A DNA stretch of 43,001 nt from an uncultured SAR86 cluster bacterium (lineage in GTDB: Bacteria; Pseudomonadota; Gammaproteobacteria; Magnimaribacterales; AG-339-G14). The translations under genes were made by a program, and so were the position numbers. Of the stretch, positions 36,950 to 43,001 are shown one piece after another. The notes beneath the pieces were generated by a model. It worked only from the letters and a program-made list of their open reading frames with translations. It was not told the DNA's origin and did no database searches. The first letter of the stretch is position 1. Each line of letters starts with the position of its first letter. The stretch covers positions 1 through 43,001 of the forward strand of contig CACOBG010000005.1 in assembly GCA_902625415.1 (NCBI GenBank). The letters run 5' to 3'.

Positions 36950-37798
36950 ATGACAGAACTCACCATCACCGACGTTTATGCCTTTGGCGTGCCTATCATA
37001 TTGGCCCTTATTTTATTTGAGGTCTTGATTTCTAATTCGCAAAGTAAGAGATACTATAAGTCCGGCGATACTTGGTGTACCTCAGGACTTCTCTTTGGAA
37101 ATATCTTAATGGGATTTGCCATCAAAGGATCCATTGTCGGGTTTCATTTCTTTTTATATAAGTTTCGAATTGTTGATTTGGTAACCATTTTTCCAAGTTG
37201 GGTTTTATGGATTTTAACTTTCGTTTTAATAGACTTAGTATTTTATATTTACCATAGGCTCTCTCATCGGGTTAGATTTCTTTGGGCAATTCATATGAGT
37301 CATCATTCCAGCGAAGAAATGAATTTTGCAGTTTCCTTCAGACAAGCATGGTTTGGCCCAATTTCAAAAGTACCTTTTTTTATGGTGTTACCAATTTTAG
37401 GCTTAGACCCCTTAATGATCGCAGTAGCAGGAGTCATGAGTACTTTGTGGGGGGTAGTGGGGCATACCCAAATTATTGGTAAATTAGGACCTTTGGAGTG
37501 GATTTTTAATACGCCTTCTCATCATAGAGTCCATCATGGCGCAAACCCAGAATACATAGATAAAAATTATGGAAACTTACTCATTATTTGGGACCGCTTG
37601 TTTGGTACTTTTCAGCCTGAGGAGAGACCCGTGAATTACGGTCTTGTAAATAATGTAAATACCTTTAATCCAATTAAAATAACATTTATGGGCTGGAATA
37701 AAATATTTCTTGATATAAAAAAAGCTTCAAGCTTGAGACAAGCTATAGACCATTTTTTTGGCCCACCAACCACTCACGAAAAAGAAGCTTTGAATTAG
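36950..37798 (+). CDS. Sterol desaturase / fatty acid hydroxylase family protein
   Basis: The 282-residue membrane diiron enzyme has three histidine boxes: HRLSH (102-106), HMSHHSSEEMNF (115-126) and HHRVHHGANPEYIDKNYG (about 201-218). Several membrane helices precede them, and GNLLIIWDRLFGTFQPE follows. Members hydroxylate or desaturate lipids; the lipid is unknown. An AGG-like site before the next gene (37821) suggests co-transcription. Confidence 0.9.
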   Translation: MTELTITDVYAFGVPIILALILFEVLISNSQSKRYYKSGDTWCTSGLLFGNILMGFAIKGSIVGFHFFLYKFRIVDLVTIFPSWVLWILTFVLIDLVFYIYHRLSHRVRFLWAIHMSHHSSEEMNFAVSFRQAWFGPISKVPFFMVLPILGLDPLMIAVAGVMSTLWGVVGHTQIIGKLGPLEWIFNTPSHHRVHHGANPEYIDKNYGNLLIIWDRLFGTFQPEERPVNYGLVNNVNTFNPIKITFMGWNKIFLDIKKASSLRQAIDHFFGPPTTHEKEALN

Positions 37799-37820
37799 TT
37801 CAAATAAAGCTTAGGTAATC

Positions 37821-38699
37821 ATGAAGACAACAATTATCAATTGGCTGCTAGTTTTATTTGTTAGTTTTAGCTGGGGAGCTTCTTTTATGTTTACACGCTT
37901 AGTAGTAGAAGAAATTTCTCCTTCCCACTTAGTATCAATAAGGCTTTTACTTGCCGCTCTTCTACTAGGACCTTTGTTCATCAATAAAGAAGAATTTTTA
38001 AAGATGTCTAAAGTGATCCCTTCTTTGATTCTGCTTGGAATTATAAATGCCGCCTTGCCATTCTTTCTTTTTGCTTGGTCTGCTCAAGAACTTACAGCTG
38101 GTATGCTCTCTATTTTAAATGGAACTTCACCTTTATTTGCATTAATTATTGCGATCTTGCTTTTTAGACAAAATACTACCTTCCTGCAAGTGGTTGGTCT
38201 TCTAGCAGGTTTTATTGGACTTTTGATTTTTATAGGACTTGATGAAATTAGAGTAGTTTTTTTTCCAGTAACTTTATGCCTAATTGGAGCTTTTTGTTAC
38301 GCATATTCAAACAATGTCTTATTTAAATTAAACCATATAAATTCGTCAGCTCTTGCTTCTGCAACTATGCTATCAGGTTTTGTTTTTTCAATTCCATTAT
38401 TTCTGTCCGAGCCACAATCTTTTTCATTTGATCTGTCACTAAAAACTTATTTAGCAACCTTATTCCTTGGGCTGGTTTCAACAGGTATCTCATTTATTGC
38501 TTACGTTGTTTTGTTACAAAGATCCTCCCCAGTTCAAGCCTCTTCGATAATTTTCTTGGTACCCATTACTGGAATTTTCTGGGGTGCAATATTTTTAAAT
38601 GAAGCTATTGATCAAAAGGTCATATTAGGCTCTTTGTGTATTTTAATTGGAATAGGACTAACAAATATTTTTAAACCTAAAAAACTTTTAAGAGATTAG
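37821..38699 (+). CDS. EamA/DMT superfamily transporter
   Basis: The 292-residue protein has ten predicted helices in two EamA repeats. WGASFMFTRLVVEEISPSHL opens the first, and STGISFIAYVVLLQRSSPVQAS, VPITGIFWGAIFLNE opens the second. DMT proteins export metabolites or drugs. AGGTAATC precedes ATG 37821. The stop abuts the convergent arsC stop with no spacer. Confidence 0.9.
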   Translation: MKTTIINWLLVLFVSFSWGASFMFTRLVVEEISPSHLVSIRLLLAALLLGPLFINKEEFLKMSKVIPSLILLGIINAALPFFLFAWSAQELTAGMLSILNGTSPLFALIIAILLFRQNTTFLQVVGLLAGFIGLLIFIGLDEIRVVFFPVTLCLIGAFCYAYSNNVLFKLNHINSSALASATMLSGFVFSIPLFLSEPQSFSFDLSLKTYLATLFLGLVSTGISFIAYVVLLQRSSPVQASSIIFLVPITGIFWGAIFLNEAIDQKVILGSLCILIGIGLTNIFKPKKLLRD

Positions 38700-39050
38700 T
38701 TAAATAATCTTTAGAACATTTTCTGGCGGCCTGCCAACTATCGCTTTAGACGCTTTTACATAAATTGGTCTTTCAATGAGCTTGGGATATTCAATCATTA
38801 AATTAATGATTTCTTCATCTGAAATATTAGAATCTTTTAAATTATTCTCTTTATATATGGATTCTCCTGTTCTCAACAGATCTCTAGGGCTAATACCAAG
38901 TTTTTGAATAATTTCTTTCAAAAAATCTCTTTCGAGCTTCTCATCCAGGTACATGAAAACCTCAAAATTTTCTTTTTCTTGCTCAAGGAGACTCAGGGCT
39001 TGTCTAGACTTGCTACATCTAGGGTTGTGAAAAAGAAAAGCTTTGGCCAT
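38700..39050 (-). CDS. arsC: Arsenate reductase ArsC (glutaredoxin-dependent type)
   Basis: The 116-residue thioredoxin-fold protein has the active-site cysteine C12 in HNPRCSKSRQAL and conserved arginines in ISPRDLLRTGE and the ERPIYV-like IERPIYVKASKA. It would reduce arsenate to arsenite with glutathione. No arsB or arsR is adjacent, so an Spx/YffB-like role is also possible. Its start faces the Nmad3-like gene only 16 bases away. Confidence 0.85.
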   Translation of the reverse strand: MAKAFLFHNPRCSKSRQALSLLEQEKENFEVFMYLDEKLERDFLKEIIQKLGISPRDLLRTGESIYKENNLKDSNISDEEIINLMIEYPKLIERPIYVKASKAIVGRPPENVLKII

Positions 39051-39066
39051 AGTTACAAATTATCTT

Positions 39067-39837
39067 ATGAAAAGAGTCATTTTAAGCAGAAAAGGATTTG
39101 ATTCAAAATATGGAGGAAGACCTTCGCCGATATTTAAAAACGGTGATATTTTCTCTCTTCCTATTCCTCAAAATGGAAAATCTCCAAAAAAATATCATGA
39201 GCTTAAATTCAATGGCATCAATGGAACTCAAGCTTTGGAGGAAGTTTCAGCCACAAAGGTTACTTCTGGAGATTTCTGCCATTATGATCCCGCTCTTAAT
39301 GACAAAATTGGACTTTTTGGTCAGGCGGGGAGTGCACAATCTGAACTTAAAAATAATGGCGTAAGTATAGGGGATCTTTTTTTATTTTTTGGGTGGTTTA
39401 AAAAAGCGGATAATCCAAAAATTAATATCCATAAAATTTTTGGATGGTTACAAATTGAAGAGATCTTGGAAGGTGATTATCAGATTTCAAATTTTTTAAA
39501 AAAATATAATGTTTCACATCCACACGATCCAAAATATCGAGAATATAAAAACAATACAATCTATGTATCAAGAAAAAACTTTGGCTTATTTAAAAAATTT
39601 TCAAAAAAACTAGTTCTTAGCGCTCCTAACCATACGAAATCTATGTGGCAGTTTCCCAAGAAATATTTTGCCAATCCTGCCAAGAAGAAGAGTAAAATTT
39701 TTTTAAACCGTCTAAAATGGAAGGACAGCAAAAACTTATTAGTCGATACAAATATTGGTCCTGGCCAAGAATTTATTTTCGACGCCCAAAAAGTTCCAGA
39801 TGTTTCTTTATGGGCAAAATCACTAATAGAAGAGTAA
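39067..39837 (+). CDS. Nmad3-like nucleotide-modification-associated domain protein
   Basis: Start ATG 39067 is used; the 39043 start would overlap the divergent arsC. The 256 residues begin KRVILSRKGFDSKYGGRPSPI, a hallmark of the Nmad3 family, then GDIFSLPIP and GDFCHYDPALNDK, GQAGSAQSEL and LFLFFGWFKK. Nmad domains were proposed from gene neighbourhoods to be linked to DNA base modification in phages and bacteria. No phage or modification genes are visible next to it, so its role here is open. Confidence 0.72.
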   Translation: MKRVILSRKGFDSKYGGRPSPIFKNGDIFSLPIPQNGKSPKKYHELKFNGINGTQALEEVSATKVTSGDFCHYDPALNDKIGLFGQAGSAQSELKNNGVSIGDLFLFFGWFKKADNPKINIHKIFGWLQIEEILEGDYQISNFLKKYNVSHPHDPKYREYKNNTIYVSRKNFGLFKKFSKKLVLSAPNHTKSMWQFPKKYFANPAKKKSKIFLNRLKWKDSKNLLVDTNIGPGQEFIFDAQKVPDVSLWAKSLIEE

Positions 39838-39841
39838 TTTT

Positions 39842-40228
39842 ATGAACAACTTATATCTTTTTCTTGCAGGACTAATGGCCGGAATGATTTTATTTCAAGC
39901 AGCTTTGAATGCTCCTACTATTTTTAAAGTGTACTCTGAAGAACAAGCCGGACCCTTTTTAAGAGCTATTTTTCCAAAATTATTTTTAAATGTGGCAGTT
40001 CTTAGTCTTATAGGCATCGTCTTATCAGTAATTGGTGATCGTCTTTCGCTTCAATTACTTTTTTTCTTTTCTTTTTTATTAATGAGTATTTCTTATTTGA
40101 TCGTTCCGGCAACAAACAAAGCAAGGGACGAAGGTAGAGATAAAAGTTTTAAGTATCTGCATTTATTGAGTGTAATACTTACTTTATCCACTTTATTACT
40201 CTGCCTTATAATTTTGGTGATCACCTAA
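39842..40228 (+). CDS. DUF4149/TMEM205-like membrane protein
   Basis: The 128-residue protein has four predicted helices and the pattern ALNAPTIFKVYSEEQAGPFLRAIFPKLF of DUF4149-like proteins. Function unknown. It starts 4 bases after the Nmad3-like gene and ends 1 base before the DUF2237 gene, so the three are likely one operon. Confidence 0.7.
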   Translation: MNNLYLFLAGLMAGMILFQAALNAPTIFKVYSEEQAGPFLRAIFPKLFLNVAVLSLIGIVLSVIGDRLSLQLLFFFSFLLMSISYLIVPATNKARDEGRDKSFKYLHLLSVILTLSTLLLCLIILVIT

Positions 40229-40229
40229 A

Positions 40230-40601
40230 ATGGAAAAGCAATTCAATGTTTTTGAAGAAGAAATAGAGGAATGCTGTTCAAATCCTATTACTGGGTTTTT
40301 TCGCGATGGATTTTGTCACACCGATAATTTGGATCAGGGCTTGCATGTTGTTTGTGCATACATAACAGATGATTTTCTAGAATTTTCTAAATCAAGAGGT
40401 AACGATCTTTCTACGCCAAGAAAAGAATTTAATTTTCCAGGTCTAAAGGAGGGTGATCACTGGTGCGTCTGTGCAGAACGTTGGAAAGAAGCTTATGAGA
40501 ACGATAAGGCTCCTAAAATCTTTTTGAGAAGAACAAATAGAAAGTCTATAAAAATTATTGATTTAGAGATTCTTAAGAAATATGCGATTGACTTAGACTA
40601 A
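40230..40601 (+). CDS. DUF2237 family protein
   Basis: The 123-residue protein matches DUF2237 throughout: CCSNPITGFFRDGFCHT, HVVCAYITDDFLEFSKSRGNDLSTP and FPGLKEGDHWCVCAERW, with many conserved cysteines. Function unknown; metal or cofactor binding is possible. It is convergent with the photolyase, 3 bases apart. Confidence 0.88.
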   Translation: MEKQFNVFEEEIEECCSNPITGFFRDGFCHTDNLDQGLHVVCAYITDDFLEFSKSRGNDLSTPRKEFNFPGLKEGDHWCVCAERWKEAYENDKAPKIFLRRTNRKSIKIIDLEILKKYAIDLD

Positions 40602-40604
40602 AGG

Positions 40605-42038
40605 CTAAGCTCTTCTGAGTCTGCTGCCGTGTTTCAGGTAAACGTCTTTAGCAATTTTCTTGAAGTCAGAACCTTTTCTTATCGACCAAATTGTTTCTCG
40701 AGCTTTTTTTGCCGAAGCTTTCAGGTCTACTATTTTTTCATGATAGATTTCGTTTAATTCTGCTTCGTGAATGTTTTTCGGTTCTATATTTTTTAAAGAA
40801 TTAATTTGGCCTTTAATCCACATTGCAGATGGATCTTGGTCGCTACTTTGTTTTAAAACCGAGTATATTCTTGGGAGATTGATACCCGTTACGCCGCTTT
40901 GCATTTGCACTTGGCATATGTGAATGCCTGGTTCGTAATCTACAAAAAGTTCAGCAAGACGAGGTGAAGTTTTTTGCCAGGGCTGCCATAAGTTATAAGA
41001 GGCAAAAGACATGATCATTGCTCGCATTCTGAAATTAATCCAACCTTTTTCTTTCAAGAAAACCATGCAGGCGTCCAAGAACGGAAAACCTGTTTCTCCT
41101 GCAATCCATTTCTCAATAAGTTCATCATTCTCTTCCTCTCTCAAAGAGTCACACATTGGATGCATAGATTTAAATTCCAATTCAGGCTCGGTTTCAAGCT
41201 TTTGAATAAAGTGACAATGCCAGTGAAGTCTTTTTTTAAATGAGTAAAGATCTTTCCTGAAAACGGAGCTATTTATATTTTTTTGAACTTCTTGAAAAAT
41301 AGTTTTTAATGATATTGTTCCGAATGATATGTGTGGAGATAATCTAGAACAAGAATGTTCAGCCTCAACGGGACTAGACATTTTTATAGAATATCCATCC
41401 ATACGCTTTTCAAAAAAAGATGTAAGAAGTTTTTTTGCTTTATCTTCGCCACCAAGCTGAAAACTATTATTTTTTGAATCTGTAAGAGATAGCTTTTTTT
41501 TAAATGCTCTAAAATTTAATAAATCTTTGGGCTTAACTTTTGAGGAATGATTAATTTTTGGAGGCGGTAATATCTTCTGAGACATTATTCTATGCCAATT
41601 AGAAGACCAATCATCTCTATTATGATTTTTTGTTTGAATTCCAAAATCTTCAAATTCATACAATCTACCGGAACCTTCAAACTTGCTAATGAACTTCGCT
41701 TTAAGATTTCTGTGATAATGAATGTCGGTTGCTTGATTTAAAAAAATCTTAGACTGAGGAAAGTTTTTGTCTATCCACAAAGCAAGCTCATTAAGATCGC
41801 CCTCAAAGATGAACAAATCTCTATTGAGTTTATTGAGTTTTTCATCTAACTCACCTAAACAGTCAAGACAAAATTGAAATTGTCTCTCGGATCTTCCGTT
41901 GTTGCTCCAATAACTTTTATCGTAAGCGTATATGACTAAAGATTTGTCAGATTCACAACCATGATACAAAGCAGAATTATCAGAAATTCTTAAATTTTTA
42001 TGAAGCAAAACTATATTCACTGGACTAGAATACTTCAA
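40605..42038 (-). CDS. Photolyase/cryptochrome family protein (variant clade)
   Basis: The 477-residue protein has the N-terminal antenna domain (VNIVLLHKNLRISDNSALYH, RDLFIFEGD) and the FAD-binding helical domain with LSPHISFGTISL, GETGFPFLDACMVFLKEKGWINFRMRAM and SFASYNLWQPW. The usual photolyase segment ANN-xxWQW is replaced by YEPGIHICQVQMQSGVTGI, so it belongs to a less studied branch. It could be a CPD or (6-4) photolyase or a blue-light sensor. Start TTG 42038 is preceded by GAGAT; an in-frame stop lies just upstream, so no longer form exists. Confidence 0.85.
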   Translation of the reverse strand: MKYSSPVNIVLLHKNLRISDNSALYHGCESDKSLVIYAYDKSYWSNNGRSERQFQFCLDCLGELDEKLNKLNRDLFIFEGDLNELALWIDKNFPQSKIFLNQATDIHYHRNLKAKFISKFEGSGRLYEFEDFGIQTKNHNRDDWSSNWHRIMSQKILPPPKINHSSKVKPKDLLNFRAFKKKLSLTDSKNNSFQLGGEDKAKKLLTSFFEKRMDGYSIKMSSPVEAEHSCSRLSPHISFGTISLKTIFQEVQKNINSSVFRKDLYSFKKRLHWHCHFIQKLETEPELEFKSMHPMCDSLREEENDELIEKWIAGETGFPFLDACMVFLKEKGWINFRMRAMIMSFASYNLWQPWQKTSPRLAELFVDYEPGIHICQVQMQSGVTGINLPRIYSVLKQSSDQDPSAMWIKGQINSLKNIEPKNIHEAELNEIYHEKIVDLKASAKKARETIWSIRKGSDFKKIAKDVYLKHGSRLRRA

Positions 42039-42092
42039 AAGATCTCAACGCATTCTCATATGAATATAAGAAGATTTATTGCTTGATAATTT

Positions 42093-42632
42093 ATGACTAT
42101 CGATTATTTAAAGACACAGAAAATAATTCATTGGCTTATGGCAATTATTATCATGTTGGATCTTAATGTCGCCCAAAAGTTTGGTGGCAATATGGAACCG
42201 TGGGACAGACTTGAGTCACGATCCGATCATGCAACAGCCGGTATGATCGTAACTTTCTTATTTGTATTGAGAATTACATTACGATATTTTTATGGAGCCC
42301 CAAAACTTCCATCAACGATGCCTGCCTGGCAGGTAGTTTCTGCAAAATTAGGACATTATTCTTTATATTTTCTTATGGCAGGTCTCATAGTAACAGGAAT
42401 AGCAATGGCAAGCTTTGCGTCAGACCCAATAATAGTTTTTGGCATAGATTTGGCTTTTGCAGCGCATAACCAAAATACATTTTTTATAATAAGGGGATTC
42501 CACGAATTTTGTACCAACGCAATCATTGCCTTGATTGCCATTCACATTCTTGCAGCACTTTATCATCACTTTTTTGCAAAAGACGATACAACCAAAAAGA
42601 TGCTTTTGTTTTGGAAATCTCAACAGCAATAA
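42093..42632 (+). CDS. Cytochrome b561 family protein
   Basis: The 179-residue protein has four predicted helices and histidines for two haems: H13 in KIIHWLMAI, H46-type in RSDHATAGM, HYSLYFLMAG and HILAALYHHFF. It probably transfers electrons between quinol and periplasmic acceptors. An FkbM-type gene starts 2 bases later. Its upstream 54-bp gap is shared with the divergent photolyase. Confidence 0.88.
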   Translation: MTIDYLKTQKIIHWLMAIIIMLDLNVAQKFGGNMEPWDRLESRSDHATAGMIVTFLFVLRITLRYFYGAPKLPSTMPAWQVVSAKLGHYSLYFLMAGLIVTGIAMASFASDPIIVFGIDLAFAAHNQNTFFIIRGFHEFCTNAIIALIAIHILAALYHHFFAKDDTTKKMLLFWKSQQQ

Positions 42633-42634
42633 AT

Positions 42635-43001
42635 ATGAATATTTTTAAAAGATTTATTGTATTTAAAGCCCTGGATTCAGCCTCAAAGGAAAAGACTCAA
42701 AATAACTTTTCCATCGTAGGTTTTTTGAATGACCATATTTCACTAAAAATAATTATTGACGGCTGGTTTGAAAGGAGAGAATTAAATGCTTTGAAATCTT
42801 TTTTCTCTCAAAAACATATTTCTAAAGATTTGTGTCTCGACATAGGAGCGAACATAGGAAATCATTCATTATTTTTTTCAACAATTTTCGATGAAGTTAT
42901 AGCATTTGAGCCCTATGACAAAGCTTTCGATCTTTTAAAAATAAATTCTTCTCAAGCAGATAACATACAAGTGAATAATTTTGGTTTTTCCGATGCTTCA
43001 A
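42635..43001 (+). CDS. FkbM family methyltransferase, N-terminal part (partial)
   Basis: The frame opens at ATG 42635 and is still open at the window end; 122 codons are visible. DLCLDIGANIGNHSLFFS (SAM motif I) and VIAFEPYDKAFDLL match FkbM-type O-methyltransferases. They often modify cell-surface sugars or small molecules; substrate unknown. Confidence 0.8.
   Translation, partial: MNIFKRFIVFKALDSASKEKTQNNFSIVGFLNDHISLKIIIDGWFERRELNALKSFFSQKHISKDLCLDIGANIGNHSLFFSTIFDEVIAFEPYDKAFDLLKINSSQADNIQVNNFGFSDAS

Noticed and set aside
42085-42090. GATAAT as a -10 for the cytochrome b561 gene
   Set aside because: It ends two bases before the ATG, so transcription would start inside the gene.

Overview
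The window is about 43 kb of AT-rich DNA (GC visibly below 40%) from a compact gammaproteobacterial chromosome. The order yidD-yidC-mnmE-mnmG-rsmG-parA-parB-atpBEFHAGDC-glmU-glmS is the conserved origin-proximal block of Gammaproteobacteria. Low GC, overlapping genes, tiny spacers and a set of Rieske, GST, GMC and photolyase genes suggest a streamlined marine lineage such as SAR86. That assignment is inference from gene content, not a phylogeny.

Region 1 (1-17096), housekeeping, all on the + strand: membrane protein insertion (YidD end, YidC), tRNA wobble-uridine modification (MnmE, MnmG), 16S rRNA methylation (RsmG), chromosome partition (ParA, ParB), the complete F1Fo ATP synthase, and amino-sugar synthesis for peptidoglycan and LPS (GlmU, GlmS). 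The 236 bp between mnmE and mnmG are AT-rich and carry two inverted DnaA-box-like 9-mers. ParB has a tandemly duplicated N-terminal peptide.

Region 2 (17097-18219), a candidate inserted cassette: five bases after the glmS stop begins a perfect 13-bp inverted repeat pair (17101-17113 and 18177-18189), flanked by TCT on both sides. It encloses one gene, which joins a DUF3427-like N-terminal region to a DUF3883/NO VEIN C-terminal PD-(D/E)XK-like domain. The 3' end of glmS is the classic Tn7 target, but no transposase is present here. This is the most unusual structure in the window.

Region 3 (18220-31000), accessory metabolism: a ceramidase-family exoprotein with a DoxX protein, an amidase, DUF4399, MAPEG and SDR-like proteins. 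A group that looks like oxidative or xenobiotic metabolism follows: GMC oxidoreductase, cupin, ABM monooxygenase, MerC protein, exported methyltransferase-like protein, Rieske oxygenase alpha subunit, GST and HCCA isomerase-like protein. After these come DUF5665, a glycosyltransferase-like protein and a minimal O6-alkylguanine-DNA alkyltransferase.

Region 4 (31059-43001), mixed strands: an MBL hydrolase, phosphatidylethanolamine synthesis (psd-pssA), an esterase with a possible 27-residue membrane peptide upstream, RlmN, a 2-hydroxyacid dehydrogenase, a fatty acid hydroxylase, a DMT exporter, ArsC, an Nmad3-like protein, DUF4149, DUF2237, a variant photolyase/cryptochrome, cytochrome b561 and the start of an FkbM methyltransferase. 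Convergent genes here often abut or overlap. I saw no tRNA, rRNA, CRISPR array, transposase or integrase. No gene-free stretch exceeds 300 bp.
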